This document shows, one piece after another, positions 17,239 through 24,930 of a stretch of 64,000 nt of DNA. Numbering within the stretch: position 1 is the first letter of the stretch; each line of letters opens with the position of its first letter. This stretch comes from Dechloromonas hankyongensis (GTDB lineage Bacteria > Pseudomonadota > Gammaproteobacteria > Burkholderiales > Rhodocyclaceae), in NCBI RefSeq assembly GCF_022012295.1, contig NZ_JAKLTN010000002.1:124001-188000 (forward strand), written 5' to 3'. The translations under genes were made by a program, and so were the position numbers. Below the pieces are notes generated by a model. The model worked only from the letters and a program-made list of their open reading frames with translations, searched no databases and was not told the DNA's origin.

Positions 17239-17848
17239 GTTTCTTCGATCCGTACTAGGCCTGGCCCGGGGTGTCACAAGCCCCGGGCTTGTGCTTTTTT
17301 TGCTGTTTTTTTTGCTGTTGCGCAGTGCCGGGGCTGGCGAATGGCTGCCGCTGAACAACGACGGCATCCACGACCCGCGCTCGCGGGCCGTCAAAATCCT
17401 GCAGCAGCCGCGCGAGGCGCTGCAAGGACTGACTCCCGACCACGCCGGCAACCAGGTGCGCTGGGTGCAGGTGCTGGACAAGGGCGAAATCCGGCCGCGT
17501 GAAAAACTGTTTCCGCAGACCGTCGTCCAGAAGCTGGATCTCGACGTCATCCTGGACGCCAAGGGCGGCATGCCGGCCGTGCGTTTTCCCCATCGCCCGC
17601 ATACCGAATGGCTGGATTGCGTCAATTGCCATGACGGCCTGTTCGCCAAACGGGCGGGGGGGAGCAAGATTTCGATGTTCAAGATCCTGCAGGGGGAGCA
17701 ATGCGGGGTCTGCCACGGCGCCGTCGCCTTCCCGCTAACCGAATGCGCCCGCTGCCACAGCATTCCGCGCCCTGGGCACACCCAGCCGGTCATCCCGCCC
17801 GGTATCGATCCGCGTATCCACCAGGCCGTCGGGCAGGGGCAGAAATGA
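17213..17848 (+). CDS. Triheme cytochrome with c7-type domain (type B)
   Basis: About 211 residues with CVNCH, CGVCH and CARCH. The pattern DGIHDP, GNQVRWVQV, PHRPHTEWLDCVNCH, EQCGVCHGAVAFPLTEC is shared with the C-terminal half of the fusion at 15240. The start is uncertain. ATG 17213 gives a signal peptide (FRVEFLRSVLGLARG, core LVLFLLFFLLL, cleavage near AGA-GE) but overlaps the previous gene by 26 bases and has no clear ribosome site. A shorter start at a GTG or TTG near 17291 would begin inside the hydrophobic core. The hairpin and T run at 17263-17301 lie within the signal-peptide codons. Its stop overlaps the next start in an ATGA. Confidence 0.8.
   Translation: MPVSIFRVEFLRSVLGLARGVTSPGLVLFLLFFLLLRSAGAGEWLPLNNDGIHDPRSRAVKILQQPREALQGLTPDHAGNQVRWVQVLDKGEIRPREKLFPQTVVQKLDLDVILDAKGGMPAVRFPHRPHTEWLDCVNCHDGLFAKRAGGSKISMFKILQGEQCGVCHGAVAFPLTECARCHSIPRPGHTQPVIPPGIDPRIHQAVGQGQK
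17263..17301 (+). terminator. Terminator-like hairpin inside the start of the type B triheme gene
   Basis: GCCCGGGG (17263-17270) pairs with CCCCGGGC (17281-17288), followed by TTGTGC and seven T residues, with a second T run soon after. It has the shape of an intrinsic terminator for the upstream gene, yet the T run also encodes the Leu/Phe core of the next protein's signal peptide. Confidence 0.55.
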
Positions 17849-18243
17849 GCCACGTCTATGCCGTGCTGCGCAAGATCGGGATACTGTCCCTGGTGCTGCT
17901 CTCGCTGATGGTGGTGCCGGGGACGACGCAGGCCGAATATGCCGACGTGGTGATCAATCGCCAGGCCGAAAAGAACGGCATGCGCCCGGTGGTTTTCCCG
18001 CACTGGTTCCACCGCATCCGATTCCGCTGCAAGGTCTGCCATGCTGAGCTAGGATTCAAAATGCGCGCTGGCAGCAATACCATCACGATGACCGACATCA
18101 TCGAGGGGAAATTCTGCGGTGCCTGTCACAATAACGATATCGCCTGGTCTCCCGAGAATTGCGACCTCTGCCATTCGGGAAAGCCGGGCCTGCCGACGGG
18201 GGTATTTGGTGGACATGAGACTTCTGGACCAGGGCGCTGGTAA
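17845..18243 (+). CDS. Triheme cytochrome with c7-type domain (type A)
   Basis: A 132-residue exported cytochrome with CKVCH, CGACH and CDLCH, a paralogue of the protein at 14812 (shared GMRPVVFPHWFHR, RFRCKVCHAELGFK, FCGACHNNDIAW). The signal peptide is ILSLVLLSLMVVPG, cleaved near TQA-EY. Its ATG overlaps the stop of the type B gene (ATGA), so translation is probably coupled. The C-terminus (GVFGGHETSGPGRW) extends past the heme domain and overlaps the next coding region by 29 bases. Confidence 0.88.
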   Translation: MSHVYAVLRKIGILSLVLLSLMVVPGTTQAEYADVVINRQAEKNGMRPVVFPHWFHRIRFRCKVCHAELGFKMRAGSNTITMTDIIEGKFCGACHNNDIAWSPENCDLCHSGKPGLPTGVFGGHETSGPGRW

Positions 18244-19207
18244 ATCCGTAGGGTCGAGCCAGGCGGTGAGCGATACGTTAAACCACACCCGGCGGACCCT
18301 GCTCAAGGCATTGCTGACCGGGGCCGCATGCGGGCTGTCGCCGATGGCTTTTGCCGAAAAAAGCCGGCATCTGGTCGCCGGCCAGTCGTATCAGGGCGGG
18401 CGCATCACCCAGCGCGCCAACGAAGCCGGCTTCCCCGACCCCAACATGGGCGGTATGGGGGCGATGACCCTGTTCGTTTTTCCGGTGGCGGTGGCGGTCA
18501 CGCCGATGCGCGACATTTTCATCGCCGATGCCGGTCTGCAGGCCATTTTCCGCTACGACCCGATGCTCGACGCCATGAACACGATCCGCGGCGTGCGGGT
18601 GACCCAGCAGACCCGCCTGGCCGCCGCACCCGACGGCACGATCGCCGTCGCCAATGGCATGAGCGCGCCTATGGTCCGGGTCAGCCGCACCGGGCGCCTG
18701 TTGCAGACTATCGACGCGCAGCTCGGCGGCGGCGTGTTCTATGACGAGGTCGTCGTCGATGCGGGCAGTGGCCGCTATTACGGCCTCGACAAGGTGCAGC
18801 GTCGTCTCGAGGAAATCATGCCACACGGCCGGGGCGGCGTCGTCATGCCGCAGGGCCTGATCCCGGAACAGCCGACGGCCATGGCCATGGATGGTCCGAA
18901 CATCTACATTGCCGGACGGGCGTGCCAGTGCATCGCCGCCATCGACACTTTCGGTTCGCGCAACATGGAAGTGATGGCCGAGGATATCGGCCAGGCCACG
19001 GCGCTGGCCGCCGGCGACGGCTGGCTGGCCGTCGCCGACATGCGCGAACGCGAGATTCGCTTGTGGCGGCAGGGGGCTTTGCTGGCCGAAGCCGATTTCG
19101 CCTCGCTCGGCCTGAACGATCCGCGCGGCATGTCCATTGCCCAGCAGACCCTCTATGTGGCCGACGGTGCCGGTCGTCGGGTGGCCTCCTTCCGGCTGCG
19201 GGCATGA
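18215..19207 (+). CDS. Tat-exported beta-propeller protein
   Basis: A 330-residue protein with a twin-arginine signal (HTRRTLLKALLTGA, cleavage near AFA-EK), the only obvious Tat substrate in the locus. The mature part has propeller repeats (RDIFIADAGLQAIFRYDP, NIYIAGRACQCIAAIDTF, DPRGMSIAQQTLYVADGAG) like NHL or six-bladed propellers, and no heme motif. ATG 18215 lies inside the end of the previous gene, and an in-frame GTG at 18209 is an alternative. Tat export implies folding, perhaps with a cofactor, before crossing the membrane; that is unlike the lipoprotein propellers at 8968 and 19204. It probably binds one of the neighbouring cytochromes (inference). Confidence 0.8.
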   Translation: MRLLDQGAGKSVGSSQAVSDTLNHTRRTLLKALLTGAACGLSPMAFAEKSRHLVAGQSYQGGRITQRANEAGFPDPNMGGMGAMTLFVFPVAVAVTPMRDIFIADAGLQAIFRYDPMLDAMNTIRGVRVTQQTRLAAAPDGTIAVANGMSAPMVRVSRTGRLLQTIDAQLGGGVFYDEVVVDAGSGRYYGLDKVQRRLEEIMPHGRGGVVMPQGLIPEQPTAMAMDGPNIYIAGRACQCIAAIDTFGSRNMEVMAEDIGQATALAAGDGWLAVADMREREIRLWRQGALLAEADFASLGLNDPRGMSIAQQTLYVADGAGRRVASFRLRA

Positions 19208-20286
19208 GGTTAGTCGCTGCCGTATTGCTCGCTCTATTGCTGGCCGGGTGCGCTTCCGAGCCGCTGGTCATGCGTTTCGATCCCGGGCAGGTGACGGCCG
19301 GCAAGAAAATCTATTTTCCGCCGCTCAGCGATGAAGAGGTGCCGCGTTACGTCTATGTCGGCGAGCTGACCGGCGAGCAGAATTTCGTCGAGCGCGAGGG
19401 CAAGAAGAAAAACGTCTTCATCGAAGCCTTGAAGTGGATCGCCGGCCTGTTCGAAGGGCAGGAGGCGGTCGTCCTGCAACGTCCGCAATCCGGCGTGGTC
19501 GACGAAAACGGCCGGATCCTGATCACCGATGTCAGCCGTGCGGCGGTTTTCGTGTTCGACCCGGCCAACGGTCGCCTCGATGTCTGGGAATTCGCCAAGG
19601 GCTACCGCCGCTTTGCGTCGCCGACCGGCATCGCCCTCGGCCCGGCGGGAAGGGTGTTTGTCGCCGATGCCGACCTCAAGCAGGTCTTTTCCCTCGATCC
19701 GCAGGGCAACGGTACGGTGGTCATCGACTCCGGCGTGCTCGAGCGTCCCACCGGCCTGGCCTGGGACGCCAAGGAAGGCCTGCTCTACGTTTCGGATACC
19801 CAGGCCCACCAGATCAAGGTCTTCGACATGACCGGCCGGCAGGTGAGGACCATAGGCAGAAGGGGCGAGGGGCCGGGCGAATTCAATTTCCCGACCTTCC
19901 TGTCCCTGTCGCGCGACCGCCTGGTCGTTTCGGACACGATGAATGCGCGGGTCCAGCTGATTCCGCTGGACGGAAACGGCACGCCGGAAATCGTCGGCGA
20001 GCGCGGCACCATGATGGGCAATCTGGTGCGCCCCAAGGGCGTCGCCGTCGATTCCGAGAACAATCTCTATGTCATCGAATCGTATTACGACCATCTGCTG
20101 ATTTTCGATGAGCGGGCGCGGTTTCTGCTTCCGATTGGGGGCGCAGGCAAGACGGCAGGCAGTTTCTACCTGCCTGGCGGCGTTTGGATAGACCGGGGCA
20201 ACCGGGTTTTTGTGGCAGATACCTTCAATGGGCGAATTTCCGTGTTTCAGTTTCTGGGGGGCGTAGGGGAGCATGGCGATGAGTGA
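19204..20286 (+). CDS. NHL-repeat beta-propeller lipoprotein
   Basis: A 360-residue lipoprotein (lipobox LLAGC, Cys near residue 16) with five or six NHL repeats, for example PTGIALGPAGRVFVADADL, PTGLAWDAKEGLLYVSDTQ and PKGVAVDSENNLYVIESYY. It is a paralogue of the protein at 8968; both have a short FPP or YPPP segment ending in EVPRYVYVGEL or DEPRYAYERTI. The start overlaps the stop of the Tat propeller (ATGA), and its own end overlaps the 11-heme gene, so these three are translated as a tight unit. It is probably anchored to the outer membrane facing the periplasm. Confidence 0.88.
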   Translation: MRLVAAVLLALLLAGCASEPLVMRFDPGQVTAGKKIYFPPLSDEEVPRYVYVGELTGEQNFVEREGKKKNVFIEALKWIAGLFEGQEAVVLQRPQSGVVDENGRILITDVSRAAVFVFDPANGRLDVWEFAKGYRRFASPTGIALGPAGRVFVADADLKQVFSLDPQGNGTVVIDSGVLERPTGLAWDAKEGLLYVSDTQAHQIKVFDMTGRQVRTIGRRGEGPGEFNFPTFLSLSRDRLVVSDTMNARVQLIPLDGNGTPEIVGERGTMMGNLVRPKGVAVDSENNLYVIESYYDHLLIFDERARFLLPIGGAGKTAGSFYLPGGVWIDRGNRVFVADTFNGRISVFQFLGGVGEHGDE

Positions 20287-23047
20287 GCGTCGGCTGTCAT
20301 CGCGCGCGGCGCAGTTGGCGCTGTATTTCTGCGTTGCCGTCTTGGTGCTGTTCCGCTACGGCCTGGATACAGTGCAGGCGGCACGCATTTCCGACATCCG
20401 GGGGACCAAGCACAATCTGTCCGCGGCTACCGACAATTCCGCCTACACCAATCCGACCGCCGGGGCCGGTTCGGTGCCGACCCGCAACATCAAGGCCAGC
20501 ACCGAAACGCAGATTTGCGTGTTCTGCCATACGCCGCACGGCGGTTCGACATCGCGCGCGCCGTTGTGGAACCGCAAGGCGGCCGGTGCCGGGTATACGC
20601 AGAGCTACGTGATGTACGACTCCAGTACGCTCGATGCCAAGCAGGTCCAGAACACCATGAACCAGCCGGGCGGCAGTTCCAAGCTCTGTTTGTCCTGCCA
20701 CGACGGCACGGTCGCCGTCGGCAACGTCAATGTGCTCAACGGGCTGGACAAGAGCGGGCAGGCGCAAGGGACGGCCGTGATTGCGACGTCCGGCGGCACC
20801 ACCATGCCGACCGGTTCCGGGACGGATTCCGGCTTTACCCGCTACCTCGGCACCGACCTGACCAACGACCATCCGATTTCCATTTCCTACAATGACACGC
20901 TGGCGGCGCGCGATGGCGAACTGCGCACCCCGAGCCTGAACCCGACCCTGATCGGGGTGCGGACCACGACGTCGAAGCCGAAGCTCAAGCTGGAAACGAC
21001 CGGCGAGGCCGGCGCCAATCTGGCCCAGATTCAGTGTGCGACCTGCCACGATCCGCACATCCGGGAGACCGACACGACGGTGGGCAACCAGAAATTCCTG
21101 CGCCTGAATCGCTTCCAGCATCAGGATCCGCCGAGCGTCAGCGGCTACAACACGACCGACAACGCCGGCGACATCATCTGTCTGGCTTGCCATGACAAGG
21201 GCGGTTCGGCGTGGGCCTTCTCGGCGCATGCCAATTCGCTGGTGGCCAACGAGTTGTACAGCGACACCCATGCCGATCGCCGCGAATTCCCGCGCAATCT
21301 GCCGGTCTGGAAGGCCGCCTGCCTGAATTGCCACGATACCCATTCGGTCGCCGGCACGCGCCGCCTGTTGCGCGAAGGCACCAACGAGGGGGTGTTGACC
21401 AGCGCCGCCGCGAAGCCGGGCGGGAGCAATACCGCAGCGCTGGAGGAAACCTGCTACCAGTGCCACGACGGCGGCACCAACGGCACGCTGCAGGCCAACG
21501 TGACCGTGCCCAATATCCGCTCGGATTTCCTGCTCGCCCGCCGCATGCCGATCACTACCGCGGCGCAAGGCACCACCGGCGGTGGCGGCGGCAATGCATC
21601 CGAGCCGCACGACATCAACAGCAATTTCAGCAACGACTCAGCCTTCATCGACTGCTCGACGGCCGGCTCGAAGTGCGGCAAGGACTTCATCGAGCCGCGC
21701 AGCAAGCTCGGGCTGGGCAATCTGAACAACCGCCATGTCGAATGCACCGACTGCCACAATCCGCATCGCGTCATCAAGGCCCAGAACGGCCTGCCCGGGG
21801 CGCTTGGCGTGGGCAATACCAACGATACGGTGGCCGGCCGGAATACCGGGGGCGGCGCCCACAAACACACCAATGCCGCCGGGTACACGCACAGCAACAT
21901 CATTTCCGGCGTGCTGCGCGGCTCCTGGGGGGTCGAGCCGAGCTACGGCAGTGCCTCCTTCCACGCCCTGCCCACCGGTTATACGGTCAAGCGCGGTGAT
22001 CCGGGGGCCAGCAGCAGTACCTTGGTCAGCGAAACCTATGTGACGCGGGAATACCAGATCTGCCTCAAGTGCCACTCCGATTACGGTTACACCGACAACA
22101 ACAGCCATGTCAGCACCGGCGGCAACCGTCCCATCCTGAATTCCGCCAGTGGCGGTACGCCGACGACGACCAATGGGCTGACGATGTACACCAACATGGC
22201 CAAGGAGTTCCAGGCACCGATTGCCCATGCCGGCGAACCCTTGAACGTCGGCACTGACGGCGGCTGTGTCGATGCGAACTGCAACAACAATAATCACCGT
22301 TCGTGGCATCCGGTGATGGCCGCCACCGGGCGCACGACCGCGGCGCGCGGCATGACCGGCAACCCCTGGCTGACCCCGTGGAGCAATGCGGTGGGCACCC
22401 AGACCATGTACTGTACCGACTGCCACGGTTCCGGCGTCGCGGCGAACCAGTCGGTCATCCCGGACAACAACAATCCGTGGGGGCCGCATGGCTCCAACAA
22501 CAACTTCATCCTGAAAGGCGTGTGGGGCAACGGCATGGGGGCGACCGGGCGCGATAGCGGCGAGACGGCCAACATGCTGTGCTTCAAGTGCCACGACTCG
22601 AGCAACTACACGACGCGCAACGATACCGGGCGCAAGTCCGGCTTCTACGGCGGCGGCAAGGGCAACCTGCACAACTACCATATCGACCGCATCCAGAAGC
22701 TGTACTGCACCTGGTGCCACGTCGCCGTCCCGCATGGCTGGAAGAACAAGGCCCTGCTGGTCAATCTGAACGACGTGGGCGAGGAGGCCGGTCTCGGAGC
22801 CGGCAGCAGCAAGGAGGTGGCGATCAACGGCAACGGCTCCTACTATTTGAAAGAGCCGTACTACCTGTATTCCAAGCTGAAAGTGAACACCTTTGCCGCC
22901 AGCGGCAGCTGGTCGGATACCAATTGCGGTTCGCGCAGCAAATCCGGAGCGAACCTGATTACCAGCGCCAATGGCGCCAGCGCTTCGAATACGACCGGTA
23001 CCGGCAAGAACTGGATGACCAGCACGTGCAGCGGACCCAGCAACTGA
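20273..23047 (+). CDS. Undecaheme c-type cytochrome
   Basis: A 924-residue exported protein with 11 CXXCH motifs: CVFCH, CLSCH, CATCH, CLACH, CLNCH, CYQCH, CTDCH, CLKCH, CTDCH, CFKCH and CTWCH. The N-terminal signal is AALYFCV-like (cleavage near VQA-AR). The first about 310 residues repeat the tetraheme module of the proteins at 8211 and 10332 (KHNLSA, CVFCHTPHG, CLSCHDGT, LGTDLTNDHP, CATCHDPH); seven more hemes follow in long Gly/Asn/Thr-rich spacers. His residues in DPH, DTH, NPH and VPH are likely distal ligands. No lipobox is visible, so surface anchoring is not shown. By size and heme count it is the best candidate for the terminal, perhaps cell-surface, cytochrome. ATG 20273 or 20279 both fit AGGGGAG. 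Confidence 0.88.
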   Translation: MAMSERRLSSRAAQLALYFCVAVLVLFRYGLDTVQAARISDIRGTKHNLSAATDNSAYTNPTAGAGSVPTRNIKASTETQICVFCHTPHGGSTSRAPLWNRKAAGAGYTQSYVMYDSSTLDAKQVQNTMNQPGGSSKLCLSCHDGTVAVGNVNVLNGLDKSGQAQGTAVIATSGGTTMPTGSGTDSGFTRYLGTDLTNDHPISISYNDTLAARDGELRTPSLNPTLIGVRTTTSKPKLKLETTGEAGANLAQIQCATCHDPHIRETDTTVGNQKFLRLNRFQHQDPPSVSGYNTTDNAGDIICLACHDKGGSAWAFSAHANSLVANELYSDTHADRREFPRNLPVWKAACLNCHDTHSVAGTRRLLREGTNEGVLTSAAAKPGGSNTAALEETCYQCHDGGTNGTLQANVTVPNIRSDFLLARRMPITTAAQGTTGGGGGNASEPHDINSNFSNDSAFIDCSTAGSKCGKDFIEPRSKLGLGNLNNRHVECTDCHNPHRVIKAQNGLPGALGVGNTNDTVAGRNTGGGAHKHTNAAGYTHSNIISGVLRGSWGVEPSYGSASFHALPTGYTVKRGDPGASSSTLVSETYVTREYQICLKCHSDYGYTDNNSHVSTGGNRPILNSASGGTPTTTNGLTMYTNMAKEFQAPIAHAGEPLNVGTDGGCVDANCNNNNHRSWHPVMAATGRTTAARGMTGNPWLTPWSNAVGTQTMYCTDCHGSGVAANQSVIPDNNNPWGPHGSNNNFILKGVWGNGMGATGRDSGETANMLCFKCHDSSNYTTRNDTGRKSGFYGGGKGNLHNYHIDRIQKLYCTWCHVAVPHGWKNKALLVNLNDVGEEAGLGAGSSKEVAINGNGSYYLKEPYYLYSKLKVNTFAASGSWSDTNCGSRSKSGANLITSANGASASNTTGTGKNWMTSTCSGPSN

Positions 23048-23073
23048 AGCTCGGCGAGCGGGGCTTCCTGCCC

Positions 23074-24027
23074 ATGCTGGCTTCGCTCAAGCTGACCTTG
23101 ATCATCTTCGTTTTTCTCGGGGGCAGCATCGTGCTGGCTTATTTCAACGAGGTGCGGACCAGCCCCTGGTTGATCATTTCGCTGTCCCTGCTGTCGATCA
23201 ACCTGCTGGCGGCGATTGCCACCAATCGCCATTTTCGCCGGCAGGCGCCATTGATGATCTTCCATCTCGCCTTGCTGGCGATCGTGATCCTGATCGCCGT
23301 CGGCCGGCTGACCTATTTCAAGGGGCGGGCCGAGGTGGTCGAGGGAGAATCGTTTACCGGCGAGTTCGTCGAGGTCGATGCCGGCCCTTGGCACCCGCTG
23401 GGCGTCGATCAGGCCGCCTTCACCAACCTGGGAACCCGTATCCGTTACGCCCCGGGGCCGGTCCGCCTGGGTACCGAAAACCGTGTCGGCTGGATGGACG
23501 AGAACGGGAAGGTGCAGCAGGCGGTGATCGGCGACCATACGCCGCTGATCCGCAACCATTACCGTTTTTACGCCAACTGGACCAAGGGTTTTGCCCTGAT
23601 GTTCGGCTGGCAGCCGGAGCGGGGCGAGCCCATGCGCGGTTCGGTCAATCTGCCGAGCTACCCGGCCAATGCACTGACCCAGGCGCGGCAGTGGTCGCTG
23701 CCGGGGAGCGCCGAGCCGGTGTGGGCCGCATTGCAGTTCGACGATGAGCCGGTGCCCGAAGCGGGGGGCGAGTTCCGCCTGCCGGCCCGTTACGTTGTGG
23801 TCGTCCGCCAAGGCCAGCAGCGCTGGGAAATTCCCGGCGATCAGGGTATCGTCCATCTCGATTTGCCGGGCGGGCGCCTGACTTATCTGGGTTTGCGCAC
23901 CTGGATGGGCTATCAGGTGGCTTGGGATCGGACCATGCACTGGTTGCTGGGCGCCGCGGCTATTGCCGTGCTGGCTTTGGCCTGGCATTTCTGGCGGAAG
24001 TTTACCGCCCGTCCCTGGAACGCCTGA
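23074..24027 (+). CDS. ResB/Ccs1-like cytochrome c biogenesis protein
   Basis: A 317-residue membrane protein. Three N-terminal membrane segments are visible (LTLIIFVFLGGSIVLAYF, LIISLSLLSINLLAAIA, LMIFHLALLAIVILIAVGRL). They are followed by a periplasmic domain of about 190 residues and a C-terminal segment (WLLGAAAIAVLALAWHFW). This layout, and GRLTYFKGRAEVVEGESF, fit the ResB/Ccs1 half of System II cytochrome c synthase; His residues in the first and last segments (FHLAL, TMHWLL) could ligate heme. It is shorter than many ResB proteins. ATG 23074 is 27 bases after the 11-heme stop. A sigma-54-like site and the CcsA gene follow, so this pair probably serves the multiheme proteins. Confidence 0.72.
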   Translation: MLASLKLTLIIFVFLGGSIVLAYFNEVRTSPWLIISLSLLSINLLAAIATNRHFRRQAPLMIFHLALLAIVILIAVGRLTYFKGRAEVVEGESFTGEFVEVDAGPWHPLGVDQAAFTNLGTRIRYAPGPVRLGTENRVGWMDENGKVQQAVIGDHTPLIRNHYRFYANWTKGFALMFGWQPERGEPMRGSVNLPSYPANALTQARQWSLPGSAEPVWAALQFDDEPVPEAGGEFRLPARYVVVVRQGQQRWEIPGDQGIVHLDLPGGRLTYLGLRTWMGYQVAWDRTMHWLLGAAAIAVLALAWHFWRKFTARPWNA

Positions 24028-24051
24028 GCCGAGATCGGCTTGGGATAAGGC

Positions 24052-24067
24052 TGGCATCGGGCTTGCA
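24052..24067 (+). promoter_or_regulatory. Candidate sigma-54 promoter before ccsA
   Basis: TGGCATCGGGCTTGCA matches TGGCA and TTGCA with GG (24053-24054) and GC (24065-24066) 10 bases apart. A start near 24078 would give a 30-base leader before the TTG start at 24108. An inverted repeat AGCCGA-GA-TCGGCT lies just upstream at 24027-24040. Confidence 0.72.
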
Positions 24068-24107
24068 TGGATTGTCCTGTTTTTGAGAATTTTTCCAGGA
24101 GTGGGAA

Positions 24108-24926
24108 TTGGATTTGATCGGAGAGTTGCGCATCCTGTGGGTCGCGGTCGTTGCCTATGTCCTGGCCGGCAGCATTGCGATCTTCGGGGTGCTGTTGAAG
24201 AAAAGGCCGGAGCGCACGGTGCTCGGCCTGATGGTGGTCGGGCTGGTCCTGCACACCGTGGCTATCGGGCTGCGCTGGCAGCGCCTCGATCACGGCCCGT
24301 TCGTGACGATGTTCGAAATTCTGTCGAGCAACGTGTGGAGCCTGATGCTCGCCTTTTCGATCGCCTACTGGCGTTTGCCGGCCATACGCCCGGTGGCGGC
24401 CATCGTGATGCCCATCCTGTTCACCATGATGGGCTGGCTGATGACGGTCAGTCCCGGTGAAACCCATCTGCCGCCGACCTATCACACGGTCTGGCTGTTC
24501 ATCCATATCGGCTTCGGCAAGGTGTTCCTGGGGGCCGTGCTGGTCGCCGTCGGCTTGTCCGGTGTCATCCTGATCCGCCGCGACGGTCGTCCCGACGCCT
24601 GGTTTCATCGCCTGCCGGAGAGCGCTCGCCTGAGCGAGCTGTCGTATCGCTGCATGGCCATCGGCTTCGTTTTCGAGACCCTGATGCTGATCGCCGGGGC
24701 GATCTGGGCGCAGGACGCCTGGGGCCGTTACTGGGACTGGGACCCGCTGGAAACCTGGGCCTTCATCACCTGGCTCATTGTCGGCATCTCGCTGCATGCC
24801 CGGCTCACCTTCAACCTGTCGCCGCGGCTGGGCGCCTGGCTGGTGATCGGGGTGTTCGTCGCCGCCTTCCTGACCTTCTTCGGCGTTCCCTTCCTGTCCC
24901 AGACGCCGCATCAAGGAGCGGTGTGA
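24108..24926 (+). CDS. ccsA: CcsA/ResC-like heme transporter of System II
   Basis: A 272-residue protein with eight membrane segments. The heme-handling WWD-type motif is WGRYWDWDPLETWAFITWL at about residues 203-221. Candidate heme-ligand His residues are GLVLHTVAI, HTVWLFIHIGFG and GISLHARLTF, in the expected positions. That defines the CcsA/CcmC superfamily; with the ResB-like gene before it, the System II assignment is natural. The start is TTG 24108, preceded by CCAGGAG. With ResB it would carry heme across the membrane and attach it to CXXCH motifs. The organism also has System I genes directly downstream, which is unusual. Confidence 0.85.
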   Translation: MDLIGELRILWVAVVAYVLAGSIAIFGVLLKKRPERTVLGLMVVGLVLHTVAIGLRWQRLDHGPFVTMFEILSSNVWSLMLAFSIAYWRLPAIRPVAAIVMPILFTMMGWLMTVSPGETHLPPTYHTVWLFIHIGFGKVFLGAVLVAVGLSGVILIRRDGRPDAWFHRLPESARLSELSYRCMAIGFVFETLMLIAGAIWAQDAWGRYWDWDPLETWAFITWLIVGISLHARLTFNLSPRLGAWLVIGVFVAAFLTFFGVPFLSQTPHQGAV

Positions 24927-24930
24927 CCTG

